Positions 23,689 to 32,092 of a stretch of 64,000 nt of DNA are shown here, in pieces. The stretch lies in NCBI GenBank assembly GCA_017505535.1, contig JAFVPD010000031.1, positions 118,175 through 182,174 on the forward strand, read 5' to 3'. A program made the translations under genes and the position numbers. Under the pieces are notes generated by a model. It ran no database searches, was not told where the DNA came from, and was given only the letters and a program-made list of their open reading frames with translations. Within the stretch, counting starts at the first letter, position 1. Every line of letters starts with the position of its first letter. This DNA is from Muribaculaceae bacterium (lineage in GTDB: Bacteria > Bacteroidota > Bacteroidia > Bacteroidales > Muribaculaceae).

Positions 23689-24987
23689 TCAACCCTCTTT
23701 ATGAATATCCAGATAGGTTAATAAGTCAGCTACCACAAAGGTGCTTCCCCCAATAAAAATCGTATCATCAACTCCGCTTTCACTTTGCGCAACCTCATAG
23801 GCTTGAGCCACGGTATTGAACATGTTCCCTTGCAAATTATACTCTTTGGCTAATTCTTTTACGTTCTCGGCAGGCAATGCTCGTGGAATATCGGCTTGTG
23901 TAAAATAATATGTTGCATTTACGGGCATGAGTTGCAATATGTGAGAAACATCTTTATCATTGACAAAGCCTATTACCATGCGTAAATTCCCTTTAATATC
24001 ATTTAATTGCCGAGAGAGATATTCCCAGCCACCCACATTGTGACCTGTGTCGCATACGACACGCGGAGATTGGCTCAGTTCAGTCCAACGGCCCATCAAC
24101 CCTGTGATTTCACACACGTTGGCAAATCCCTTTTTAACGGCATCGGGAGTTATTTCCCAACCTATTTTTATCATCTGTTCAACGGCCGATAGAATCGTTG
24201 CTGTATTCTTCGTTTGACAGTCCCCGGTAAGTTCGCCAAGGATTGTCCCAAATGCAGTTGATGTATATTTATATCCTTCAGGCGTTATCGTGGCCGATGA
24301 AAATGCTACCCTGTCCTGAGCAAAAACTATTGGAGCATTGAGCGACTGTGCCTTTTCATCAAACACCGCTCTCACCTCTCCTTGGGCCTCTCCTATCACC
24401 ACCGGAGTTTTTGGCTTAATGATCCCGGCCTTTTCCGATGCAATTGCGACCAATGTCGAGCCCAGAAATGCTGTGTGGTCAAACGAAATGTTAGTAATGA
24501 CACTCAATATCGGACTTATAATATTGGTACTGTCAAGTCGTCCTCCCAACCCGGTCTCGATAACGGCTATATCAACTTTGTTTTTGGCAAAATGATCAAA
24601 CGCCATGGTCATTGTGAGCTCAAAGAACGACGGAGAACAGGACAAATTCATTTTCTCATACTGAGCAACGAAGTCAACAACCTCTTGCTGCGAAATCATC
24701 TCTCCATCAATGCGAATGCGTTCTCTGAAATCAACAAGATGAGGCGATGTATATAATCCGACCTTATACCCGGCACTTTGTAAAATCGCAGCGAGAGTAT
24801 GCGCTGTTGAGCCCTTTCCATTGGTCCCGGCAATATGCACTGTGGGATACTTAGTGTGGGGGCGAGCAAAGGCTTCGTCGAGCATTATAGCAGTATCGAG
24901 TCCCGGCTTATATGCATTTGCACCCATGCGTTGAAACATAGGCGTCTGAGTATAAAGAAAATCTAAAGCTTGATTATATGCAGTCAT
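23689..24987 (-). CDS. folC: Bifunctional folylpolyglutamate / dihydrofolate synthase
   Basis: FolC adds glutamate to dihydropteroate and to tetrahydrofolates with ATP. The P-loop AGTNGKGS is at 53-60. The folate/Mur-ligase landmarks ETGLGGRLDSTN and SFDHTAFLG follow, and the C-terminal domain contains CDTGHNVGG. ATG 24987 gives 432 residues and starts MTAYNQALDFLYTQ, the usual FolC start; the longer frame would overlap the chromate transporter gene. It lies 2 nt after that gene on the same strand, so it may be co-transcribed with it. Confidence 0.93.
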   Translation of the reverse strand: MTAYNQALDFLYTQTPMFQRMGANAYKPGLDTAIMLDEAFARPHTKYPTVHIAGTNGKGSTAHTLAAILQSAGYKVGLYTSPHLVDFRERIRIDGEMISQQEVVDFVAQYEKMNLSCSPSFFELTMTMAFDHFAKNKVDIAVIETGLGGRLDSTNIISPILSVITNISFDHTAFLGSTLVAIASEKAGIIKPKTPVVIGEAQGEVRAVFDEKAQSLNAPIVFAQDRVAFSSATITPEGYKYTSTAFGTILGELTGDCQTKNTATILSAVEQMIKIGWEITPDAVKKGFANVCEITGLMGRWTELSQSPRVVCDTGHNVGGWEYLSRQLNDIKGNLRMVIGFVNDKDVSHILQLMPVNATYYFTQADIPRALPAENVKELAKEYNLQGNMFNTVAQAYEVAQSESGVDDTIFIGGSTFVVADLLTYLDIHKEG

Positions 24988-24989
24988 TT

Positions 24990-25559
24990 TTAATATATAA
25001 AAAGGCCGACTATCCCGGCAAGGATTATTACAAAAATAGGGTGAATCTTGGTGAAATAAACCAAACAGAACGACGTAGCACATATTGCAATTCCACTTAT
25101 AATGTGGCGCGTATCTGTCCCAAAATTTTCATGATTCATGAGCAACAAGGCCGCCGATGCAATAAGTCCCACTGCAACCGGGCGTATTCCGGCAAATATT
25201 CCCTTTATCGCATCACTATCTTTATGCCGCGAAATAAAATGGCTCGTATAAATCACCATCAGATAGGACGGAATCACAACAACAAGCGTGCAAATTATGG
25301 ATCCCAATATTCCCCAAATTACGTCACCAAAAGCAGGGTCAAAATTGCGTGGCACCACATAGCCAATATATGTTGCCGAATTTATTCCAATCGGGCCGGG
25401 AGTCATTTGTGAGATGGCAACAATGTCAGTAAACATTTGCCGAGTAATCCACCCTTGTCCAACGATTTCTCGTTCAATCAGGGCAAGCATAGCATACCCT
25501 CCGCCAAAACCAAATAGACCGATTTTAAGATATGACCAAATGAGTTTTAGATAAATCAT
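24990..25559 (-). CDS. Chromate transporter, second half-size subunit
   Basis: A 189-residue CHR-domain membrane protein. The GLFGFGGGYAMLALIEREIV start and MTPGPIGINSATYIGY are CHR signatures. In short-chain systems two such proteins pair as a heterodimer that exports chromate or another oxyanion. Its start overlaps the stop of the other CHR gene by 4 nt (ATGA), so the two are translationally coupled. Physiological substrate is unknown. Confidence 0.88.
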   Translation of the reverse strand: MIYLKLIWSYLKIGLFGFGGGYAMLALIEREIVGQGWITRQMFTDIVAISQMTPGPIGINSATYIGYVVPRNFDPAFGDVIWGILGSIICTLVVVIPSYLMVIYTSHFISRHKDSDAIKGIFAGIRPVAVGLIASAALLLMNHENFGTDTRHIISGIAICATSFCLVYFTKIHPIFVIILAGIVGLFIY

Positions 25560-26152
25560 TTGTCCTCCTCCTTTCCTTGATTGGCTCTTCGTTGTTTAGT
25601 GAAGATGTGTCGAGTGTACCATAGATAACCACCTATACCGCCCAACAAAATATATACAATCGGATTTGAGATGTATGGAATTTTTGACCATATAAACAAC
25701 GCAACGGCAATGGGTATAATAATCGTACGCCAATTGATTTTTGCTGCACGAGCAGTTGTAATTACAGGAGCTATGATTAAAGCCACGACAGCCGGACGTA
25801 TTCCCATGAAAATTTTATTCAAAATTTCATTATTCTTTATGAGGTCGGGAGTCAAAAACATTGCGATTGTCAATATTATGAGAAATGACGGGAGGATTGT
25901 CCCAAGCGCGGCACATATACTTCCTTTTGCCCCTTTTAACTTATCGCCAATAGCAGCCGAAATATTCACAGCCAAAATCCCAGGCAAGGATTGCGCAACA
26001 GCAAGAAGGTCAAGAAACTCTTCCCTATTTATCCATTGACGCTTATCAACTATTTCACGTTCAATAATTGATATCATCGCCCAACCTCCACCAAAAGTGA
26101 AAGCGCCAATTTTGAGAAACGTTGTAAATAGCTGACGATATATCTTATCCAT
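25556..26152 (-). CDS. Chromate transporter, first half-size subunit
   Basis: A 198-residue CHR-domain protein, paralogous to its neighbour. The GAFTFGGGWAMISIIEREIV start is the conserved CHR motif, and LAVAQSLPGILAVNISAAIG replaces the typical PGP-type second motif. The hydrophilic C-terminal tail (KQRRANQGKEEDK) is likely cytoplasmic. First of the pair in a putative chr-chr-folC transcript. No clear -7 element was found upstream. Confidence 0.88.
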   Translation of the reverse strand: MDKIYRQLFTTFLKIGAFTFGGGWAMISIIEREIVDKRQWINREEFLDLLAVAQSLPGILAVNISAAIGDKLKGAKGSICAALGTILPSFLIILTIAMFLTPDLIKNNEILNKIFMGIRPAVVALIIAPVITTARAAKINWRTIIIPIAVALFIWSKIPYISNPIVYILLGGIGGYLWYTRHIFTKQRRANQGKEEDK

Positions 26153-26190
26153 AGCGTGAATTTATAGTTTACCACTATTTAAACTACAAT

Positions 26191-26228
26191 AAAAGAAGAG
26201 ACCCAACTAATCGTTGAGTCTCTTCTTT
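26191..26228 (-). terminator. Intrinsic terminator of tRNA-Ser
   Basis: AAAGAAGAGAC pairs with GTCTCTTCTTT, directly downstream of the tRNA on the minus strand, and ends in a T-rich tract. Confidence 0.7.
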
Positions 26229-26229
26229 G

Positions 26230-26314
26230 CGGAGAGAGAGGGATTCGAACCCCCGGAGGTGTGACCCTCAACGGTTTTCAAGACCGCCGCAATCGACCAC
26301 TCTGCCATCTCTCC
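26230..26314 (-). tRNA. tRNA-Ser (anticodon UGA)
   Basis: An 85-nt class II tRNA on the minus strand. Acceptor GGAGAGA pairs with TCTCTCC, with discriminator G. The anticodon loop CTTGAAA reads TGA, a long variable arm follows (about GAGGGTCACACCTC), and the T-loop is TTCGAAT. CCA is not encoded. It has its own promoter and terminator. Confidence 0.96.
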
Positions 26315-26341
26315 AGTGGTCATCTCTGTGATTTCCGAGTG

Positions 26342-26349
26342 CAAAGGTA
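26342..26349 (-). promoter_or_regulatory. -7 element of tRNA-Ser
   Basis: TACCTTTG on the minus strand, followed by C, lies 27 nt upstream of the tRNA. A TTGCA-type -33 element is about 19 nt further upstream. Confidence 0.6.
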
Positions 26350-26400
26350 GCACGTTTTTTTTAAACGTGCAACACTTTGCGCAATTTTTTTCATAAAAAA

Positions 26401-27345
26401 TTAATTATTTTCTCGCTCAATTTTTTCGAGCTCGAGCACTTCTTTACCTTTTGAATTGAACATCAGGATTTTAGCACCTTCCGACTCTTGTTTTGCCCAT
26501 TCAACTTCTTCAAGAGCTACAAGCAAAGCCATCTCTTGACTCTGATTGGGACATGCCATGCGAGTTGATATGAGTTGATGAAATTGAATTGAGTTTTTCT
26601 TATCGGGATCTATGAGCAATTGACCATTAACTACATTGCAGCCGGTATTGCCGTGCAGTTTGAGCTCGGGGATATCAATCACCAATTGCACTTTCTCGTC
26701 GGTACATTTTTTCCCATTTATTTTTTTCACTTGCCAATGTCCATTCAAATAGTCCATATTATGTTTTCTGAGCACAAGTATTTTTGTGCCGTTACCATCA
26801 TACATGTTTAGGTAATATTCATTTCCCGAAGGAACAACTATAACTTTTGCTATTTGAGACAGAGCAAAGTTTATTTGATATTCATATGGGGCATTGTGGC
26901 ATGCTTTCTGCGTTGACAACACATTTGACAAAACTATGTTACCATCTTTAAGCGTGAACTGTCCGTTAAGAGTATTACACCCATTTGAGCCATAGAAATA
27001 TCCCGTAGATGCTTCAAAATACACATATGGGCGCTCCTCCCCTTCTATTTTCTGAGCATTGACCTCAGCAATAGTCCATTCACCATTTATTACATCTTCC
27101 GATAGTGGAATAGAGTCCAATGATTGTTGAGAGGTGGGCACATAATAAGCCTTTTTACTCTTTTTGACCTTCTTTTTTTTAGGTTTACTCGTTTTAGTGT
27201 CTTGTTTTTTATCTTGTTTAGCAACAGTTGCAGTTTGCGTTGATTGAGTTCCTACTGTTGTCACTTTTGTATTATCTTGAAATAGAGCACAACTCGACAA
27301 TATCATTGCCGAGGCTGTTAGTGATATTAATATGTTTGCTTTCAT
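26401..27345 (-). CDS. Lipoprotein with two META domains
   Basis: A 314-residue lipoprotein (lipobox LSSC, Cys19). A lysine-rich linker (about 45-68) leads to two META/HslJ-like domains. The first is about 82-195 (GEWTIAEVNAQ, then SNGCNTLNGQF) and the second about 200-310 (GHWQVKKINGK, then GNTGCNVVNGQ). Each keeps the hallmark GCN motif and a second conserved cysteine (KACHN and MACPN), probably forming disulfides. META proteins are linked to heat shock or antibiotic tolerance in enterobacteria, but no reaction is known. A TATATTTG element at 27381-27388 is its likely promoter. Confidence 0.88.
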   Translation of the reverse strand: MKANILISLTASAMILSSCALFQDNTKVTTVGTQSTQTATVAKQDKKQDTKTSKPKKKKVKKSKKAYYVPTSQQSLDSIPLSEDVINGEWTIAEVNAQKIEGEERPYVYFEASTGYFYGSNGCNTLNGQFTLKDGNIVLSNVLSTQKACHNAPYEYQINFALSQIAKVIVVPSGNEYYLNMYDGNGTKILVLRKHNMDYLNGHWQVKKINGKKCTDEKVQLVIDIPELKLHGNTGCNVVNGQLLIDPDKKNSIQFHQLISTRMACPNQSQEMALLVALEEVEWAKQESEGAKILMFNSKGKEVLELEKIERENN

Positions 27346-27380
27346 TTGGAAATGTTTCTTTAATTCTTTAGTCTATATAA

Positions 27381-27388
27381 CAAATATA
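27381..27388 (-). promoter_or_regulatory. -7 element of the META lipoprotein gene
   Basis: TATATTTG on the minus strand, about 35 nt upstream of the ATG, fits TAnnTTTG. Confidence 0.5.
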
Positions 27389-27445
27389 ACGGAATATTTC
27401 TCTAAATCGTATAAAATTCAGCGATAATCCCAACTTGAAAAACAG

Positions 27446-27946
27446 TTAAAGCAATAGTTGAAAATCTACGACATCAAGCATATTGCCAAATTTGATTCCG
27501 ACATTCTTGAAATGAGAGACCTTTATAAATCCGAGTTTTGAGTGGAAATTTATGCTTGGAATATTGTCGGCCGTTATACATGCAATTAATGATTTATACC
27601 CTCTTTGGCTACATTGTTTTATGAGTTCTCTCATTAAAGCCGTTCCCACTCCATTTTGAGCACAATCACGACGAAGATATATAGTCGTTTCAAGTGTAAG
27701 ATGATAAGCAGCTCTCTCCTTCCATAGATGAGCATAACAATATCCTATGACCTCACCTTTGTGGTTCTCATAAACAAGATAGGGAAAATCTGTTGAAATT
27801 TGGGTTATGCGCAATTTCATCTCCTCAACCGAAATTGTTTCCGTTTCAAACGATATTGTTGTCGATGAAATATAATAATTATATATATCAGTTATGACGC
27901 CAGCATCTGACTCAGGATTTACTTGTCTTATCATCTTGTGATTCAC
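27446..27946 (-). CDS. GNAT acetyltransferase, phosphinothricin acetyltransferase-like
   Basis: A 166-residue GNAT protein of the PAT/YncA type. The N-terminus DAGVITDIYNYYISSTTISFE is typical of that group, followed by YLVYENHKGEVIGYCYAH and the acetyl-CoA motif RRDCAQNGVGTALM. The C-terminal FHSKLGFIKVSHFKNVGIKFG also fits. Natural substrates of such proteins are often amino acids or their analogues; resistance should not be assumed. An alternative start at the fifth codon (MIRQ) is possible. It is separated from serA upstream by a terminator. Confidence 0.87.
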   Translation of the reverse strand: MNHKMIRQVNPESDAGVITDIYNYYISSTTISFETETISVEEMKLRITQISTDFPYLVYENHKGEVIGYCYAHLWKERAAYHLTLETTIYLRRDCAQNGVGTALMRELIKQCSQRGYKSLIACITADNIPSINFHSKLGFIKVSHFKNVGIKFGNMLDVVDFQLLL

Positions 27947-27952
27947 TATAAC

Positions 27953-27990
27953 AAAAGCGATGGTCCAATTGCTCTTGGATCATCGCTTTT
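27953..27990 (-). terminator. Intrinsic terminator of serA
   Basis: AAAAGCGATG pairs with CATCGCTTTT, with an inner TCCAA/TTGGA pairing, just downstream of serA on the minus strand. It ends in a short T-tract. Confidence 0.7.
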
Positions 27991-28008
27991 ATTAGTTTTA
28001 TAGTCAAA

Positions 28009-28929
28009 CTATTTATTTACTTGGAAACGATTAATCCCGTCACGAAGGAATTCTACGATTTGATGAGCAGCAGCAATACCAGCATTGATATTAGCCTCAG
28101 CTGTTTGCGCACCCATTTTCTTCGGAGTAAAGAATACTCTATCACCGAAACGTGCTTTGAGTTCTTCTGCTGTATCGGGTTTTATATCCGCAACATATTT
28201 AATGTCGGGACGTTCTTCCATTGCTTTTGCCAAGCCTTCTTCATCAATGACTTCTTTGCGAGCTGTATTGATGAGGACTCCGTTCTTTGGCAATAGCTTA
28301 ACAAGTTCATATCCAACAGATTTTTTTGTTTCGGCAGTTGCGGGAATGTGCAATGAAACAAATTGATTGTTGGTGTATAATTCTTCTACCGAATGTATTG
28401 GTGCAACTCCTGCAGCGGCAATAACTTCATCGGGGCAATATGGGTCAAGGGCTGAAACTTCCATCTCAAAACCTTTTGCAATGCGAGCCACATTACGTCC
28501 CACTTGACCAAAGGCATGAATACCCAATTTCTTTCCTTTCAGCTCAGTTCCTGATGTTCCATTATACATGTTACGAACAGCCATCACAGTCATACCAAAC
28601 ACCAATTCAGCAACGGCATTTGAGTTTTGTCCGGGAGTGTTTTGAGCAACTACACCTTTAGCTTTTGATGCTTCCAAATCAATGTTGTCATAACCGGCAC
28701 CGGCACGAACAACTATTTTGAGATTTTTTGCAGCATCAAGCACTTCTTTGTCAACAATGTCACTGCGAATGATAATTGCATCGGCATCGGCAACAGCATC
28801 AAGAAGTTCTTGCTTTGATGAATATTTTTCCAACAATGCCAATTGATAGCCGGCTTCGTCGATTACTTGTTTTATTCCATTGACTGCAACTGCAGCAAAT
28901 GGTTTTTCTGTAGCAACTAATACTTTCAT
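28009..28929 (-). CDS. serA: D-3-phosphoglycerate dehydrogenase
   Basis: SerA oxidises 3-phosphoglycerate with NAD as the first step of serine synthesis. At 306 residues it lacks the C-terminal ACT domain, so serine feedback through ACT is not expected. The NAD-binding loop is GIHAFGQVGRNVA (136-148), where the first glycine of the usual GxGxxG is Ala139, as often seen in this lineage. VRAGAGYDNID (74-84), NTARKEVIDEE and the late MGAQTAEAN are conserved. It follows serC by 26 nt. Confidence 0.92.
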   Translation of the reverse strand: MKVLVATEKPFAAVAVNGIKQVIDEAGYQLALLEKYSSKQELLDAVADADAIIIRSDIVDKEVLDAAKNLKIVVRAGAGYDNIDLEASKAKGVVAQNTPGQNSNAVAELVFGMTVMAVRNMYNGTSGTELKGKKLGIHAFGQVGRNVARIAKGFEMEVSALDPYCPDEVIAAAGVAPIHSVEELYTNNQFVSLHIPATAETKKSVGYELVKLLPKNGVLINTARKEVIDEEGLAKAMEERPDIKYVADIKPDTAEELKARFGDRVFFTPKKMGAQTAEANINAGIAAAHQIVEFLRDGINRFQVNK

Positions 28930-28955
28930 TCCAATAAATTTATATCTGGTTAATA

Positions 28956-30023
28956 TTAGTGATTAGCTTCAAATTCCTTCATTGTAGCAATGAGAGCATC
29001 TACGCTTTCCATTGGCAACGCATTGTAAAGTGATGCGCGGAATCCACCAACAGAACGGTGTCCCTTGATACCAACCATGCCTTTTGAAGTTGCATACTCA
29101 ACAAATTCTTTTTCAAGTTCGGCATATTCAGGTTTCATCACGAAACATACGTTCATAATTGAGCGGTCCTCTGTTGCTGCAGTTCCAACAAACAATTTGC
29201 TTGAATCGATAGCATCGTAAAGTTTTGTGGCTTTTTCAACGTCAACTTTTTCAATTGCAGCTACGCCACCCAAGCTCTTGTAATATTTGAGAGTTTGAAG
29301 TGCAGCATAGATTGGGAGCACTGGAGGAGTGTTGAACATTGAGCCTTTCTTAATGTGTGTGCGGTAATCTAGCATTGTTGGGATAGCACGTTCAACTTGT
29401 CCAAGAGCGTCTTCTTTTACAATTGCGATTGTCACACCGGCAGGAGCCAAATTTTTCTGAGCACCGGCATAAATGATATTATATTTTGACACATCAATTG
29501 GACGTGAGAATATATCACTTGACATATCGGCAACCAAAGGTACGGGTGAATCTATATCTTTGCGCACTTCAGTACCAAAAATTGTATTGTTGGTAGTGAA
29601 ATGGAAATAATCAGCATCGGCAGGAATAACAAAATCTTTAGGGATATAAGTAAAATTAGCTTCTTTTGAAGATGCTACAACATCAACTTCGCCAAAGAGT
29701 TTTGCTTCTTTGATAGCATTTACTGCCCATGTACCTGTTTCAAGGTATGCAGCTTTTTTCTTAAGGATATTGAATGGAACCATGCAGAATTGCATACTTG
29801 CACCTCCACCGAGGAACAATACATGATAACCTTCGGGAACTTCAAGCAACTCTTTCACAAGTTGAGCGGCTTCTTCAATTACTGCCGAAAATTCTTTGCT
29901 ACGGTGAGAGACTTCAAGAATTGACAAGCCTGTATTGGCAAAGTTCAACACAGCATCAGCAGTATTCTTAATTGTGTACTCGCTGAGGATAGAGGGGCCA
30001 GCATAAAAATTGTGCTTCTTCAT
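28956..30023 (-). CDS. serC: Phosphoserine aminotransferase
   Basis: A PLP enzyme that makes 3-phosphoserine from phosphohydroxypyruvate and glutamate; it may also serve vitamin B6 synthesis. The 355-residue length is standard. The start NFYAGPSIL, the GGGASMQF motif (72-79) and the PLP lysine Lys190 in AGAQKNLAP are visible, and a conserved [10 protein letters not shown] lies near the C-terminus. It leads the serC-serA operon and has a clear -7 element about 43 nt upstream. Confidence 0.94.
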   Translation of the reverse strand: MKKHNFYAGPSILSEYTIKNTADAVLNFANTGLSILEVSHRSKEFSAVIEEAAQLVKELLEVPEGYHVLFLGGGASMQFCMVPFNILKKKAAYLETGTWAVNAIKEAKLFGEVDVVASSKEANFTYIPKDFVIPADADYFHFTTNNTIFGTEVRKDIDSPVPLVADMSSDIFSRPIDVSKYNIIYAGAQKNLAPAGVTIAIVKEDALGQVERAIPTMLDYRTHIKKGSMFNTPPVLPIYAALQTLKYYKSLGGVAAIEKVDVEKATKLYDAIDSSKLFVGTAATEDRSIMNVCFVMKPEYAELEKEFVEYATSKGMVGIKGHRSVGGFRASLYNALPMESVDALIATMKEFEANH

Positions 30024-30065
30024 AAAATTTATGAGTTAATTGTGTTATTGTTTTCTATTGTGTGG

Positions 30066-30073
30066 CAAATTTA
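30066..30073 (-). promoter_or_regulatory. -7 element of serC-serA
   Basis: TAAATTTG followed by CC on the minus strand, with a TTTTGG further upstream at a slightly long spacing. Confidence 0.55.
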
Positions 30074-30185
30074 GTAATAAATTGTTTGACATTGAACCAA
30101 AATCATAGAAAAATGCACACAATTATGGAAAAATTTATTTAATTGTCGATTTATACAGAAATTTATGCAAAAATTTAACATATAA

Positions 30186-30210
30186 GGCGCCAAAATATTC
30201 TTTTGACGCC
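30186..30210 (-). terminator. Terminator of the brkB-ridA transcript
   Basis: GGCGTCAAAA pairs with TTTTGGCGCC around GAATA on the minus strand, just downstream of ridA. The T-tract is weak. Confidence 0.55.
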
Positions 30211-30240
30211 CTCTATGCTCTTTTAAAAATCACTGCGATT

Positions 30241-30615
30241 TTATCTCACTGCGATAACTTCTATTTCTACAAGAACTTGTTTTGGCAATTCACGCACAGC
30301 AACTGCCGAACGAGCAGGGAAAGGTGCGGTAAATTCTTGTGCATAAACTTCATTCATCTCGCCAAATAGTGCCATGTCAGCGAGAAAAACAGTTGTTTTA
30401 ACTACGTTATCGATTGATAATCCGGCCTCAGCAAGGATAGCCTTAATATTTGCGATTGATTGTGCTGCTTGAGCTTTTATTCCTTCAGGAACTTCTCCCG
30501 TTGCAGGATTAACGGGAATTTGACCAGAAATAAACACAAATGAGCCGGTATCAATAGCTTGGCTATATGGGCCGATAGCACCGGGAGCGGCTGTAGTTGC
30601 AATAGGAGTTTTCAT
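30241..30615 (-). CDS. ridA: RidA family reactive-intermediate deaminase
   Basis: RidA hydrolyses reactive enamine/imine products of PLP enzymes, protecting against their damage. The 124-residue size and motifs match: GPYSQAI (17-23), FISGQIPVNP and the conserved Arg in FPARSAVAV near residue 102, and a late VLVEIEVIAV. It lies just upstream of serC, a PLP enzyme gene, but each has its own signals, so the link is only suggestive. Co-transcribed with the BrkB-like gene (24-nt gap). Confidence 0.93.
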   Translation of the reverse strand: MKTPIATTAAPGAIGPYSQAIDTGSFVFISGQIPVNPATGEVPEGIKAQAAQSIANIKAILAEAGLSIDNVVKTTVFLADMALFGEMNEVYAQEFTAPFPARSAVAVRELPKQVLVEIEVIAVR

Positions 30616-30639
30616 ATTTATATTTTTTAATGGTTAATT

Positions 30640-31992
30640 TTATTTCAAATTTAAGTTGATGTCGGAGAGTAATATTTCATCGGCATTGCTCATTGATTTT
30701 TCAAACAAGTCATCATCAATAGCATATACTTGATTATATTCCGAATCAAATTCAGAAACGAACTCTGATGTTCCGCATGAATCAATTGACTTGAGCATAT
30801 ACCCCAACGTGAGAGTTTGCGTATCTACGGCCGGTTGAAGTCCCCATATTTCATCAGAGCCTTCAATTAGAACCCTTGACACAAGTTTAGCTTCAACGAG
30901 GTCATTGATCACATCTGTTGCAAGTCTGATTGGGATATTATATTTTACGGTAATATCCTCTATTGTTAATGGTGGACATTTTGATTTAAATTGTTGCGCG
31001 ATAATAGCCATCACAGCGATAGATATTTTGCGACGATAATTGGGAGAGATTTCTTTTATATTATTAAAGTAACTGAATTTGAATATATTCTGAGAAGAGT
31101 AACACAAAACAGCTCCCGACATTGTAATCACCCACACAAGATAAATCCACATCATCAACAATGGCAATAATGCAAAGCTACCATAGATTGCGTTATATTT
31201 TGACACATATAATTGTCCCGACACAAACAGCCACTGCAATAGTTGAAAAGCCGTACCTGAAATTACACCCGAGATGAAAGCATGTTTGAACTTTACTTTA
31301 GTGTTGGGTATGAGCATATACATTCCGGCAAAGAATAGCCATGTGAGAACAAATGTAGCAATCTCAAGCAATATTGGGAATACCGGCGAAAGGAATCGGA
31401 AAGTTATTGCATTTTGAAGTGTTTCAGACAAGAATAATGACAACCCACTCGCACATATCATCAAGATGGGCAATATCATAAATATCGCTGTATAATCGGT
31501 TATTTTGCGCCAAATGCTACGGCCCTGTTTTATACCCCATACAGTATTAAAAGCATCTTCAACACTACCAACAAGTGAAATCAATGTCCACAATAAGAAC
31601 ACGATTCCCACTCCCACAAATATACCCTCTGAAGCTTGAGCAAGATAGGAATCAACAAATTCAAATGCTTTTTGCAGAGCTTCTTTTTGAGAGGGGAAAT
31701 AGTTAAACAATTGTGTTTGCAACAAATTATGAAATCCAAAACCTCGGCCTATTGCAAATAGTAGAGCCAACGCCGGAACAATTGCAAGCAATGTGCGATA
31801 GGTCAATGCCGCCGCACGTGATTGCAAGTCGGTATTTAGGAATGAACTCACCGAAAGATTTAATGTTTTTATTACACTCACAATCAAACCTGAACGTGTA
31901 TCATTCCATACTCCGCGACTACAATATTCCCAAATTGTGATACACCAATGTTTCACAATTTCCAATTTCGATTGTTTTACATTATCTTCCAC
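30640..31992 (-). CDS. YihY/BrkB-family membrane protein with C-terminal extension
   Basis: A 450-residue inner-membrane protein with about six hydrophobic segments. AAALTYRTLLAIVPALALLFAI, GSVEDAFNTVWGI and IYGSFALLPLLMMWIYLVW are BrkB/YihY hallmarks. Once called ribonuclease BN, the family is not a nuclease and its transport or structural function remains open. The soluble C-terminus (about 330-450) contains a helix-rich segment (IEDITVKYNIPIRLATDVIND) resembling a winged-helix, an extension seen in the Bacteroidota members. It precedes ridA by 24 nt. Confidence 0.88.
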   Translation of the reverse strand: MEDNVKQSKLEIVKHWCITIWEYCSRGVWNDTRSGLIVSVIKTLNLSVSSFLNTDLQSRAAALTYRTLLAIVPALALLFAIGRGFGFHNLLQTQLFNYFPSQKEALQKAFEFVDSYLAQASEGIFVGVGIVFLLWTLISLVGSVEDAFNTVWGIKQGRSIWRKITDYTAIFMILPILMICASGLSLFLSETLQNAITFRFLSPVFPILLEIATFVLTWLFFAGMYMLIPNTKVKFKHAFISGVISGTAFQLLQWLFVSGQLYVSKYNAIYGSFALLPLLMMWIYLVWVITMSGAVLCYSSQNIFKFSYFNNIKEISPNYRRKISIAVMAIIAQQFKSKCPPLTIEDITVKYNIPIRLATDVINDLVEAKLVSRVLIEGSDEIWGLQPAVDTQTLTLGYMLKSIDSCGTSEFVSEFDSEYNQVYAIDDDLFEKSMSNADEILLSDINLNLK

Positions 31993-32011
31993 TTTTCAAT
32001 TATTGTTTCTG

Positions 32012-32042
32012 CAAATTTAATTGAAAATGAATCTATTTCAAA
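32012..32042 (-). promoter_or_regulatory. Promoter of the brkB-ridA operon
   Basis: On the minus strand TTTG (32039-32042) and TAAATTTG (32012-32019) are 19 nt apart, a full match to the phylum consensus. The leader is about 15 nt. Confidence 0.7.
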
Positions 32043-32092
32043 TATTTTCGGGTGTTTTTATTCTTTGACCGACTAAATGCTGCAATCCGGCA

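Noticed and set aside
24985..25083. The longer folC frame starting at 25083
   Set aside because: It would overlap the chromate transporter gene by almost 100 nt; the FolC family start matches MTAYNQALDFL at 24987.
27446..27946. Herbicide or antibiotic resistance acetyltransferase
   Set aside because: The family resemblance to PAT is real, but such proteins mostly act on amino-acid-like metabolites; there is no resistance context.
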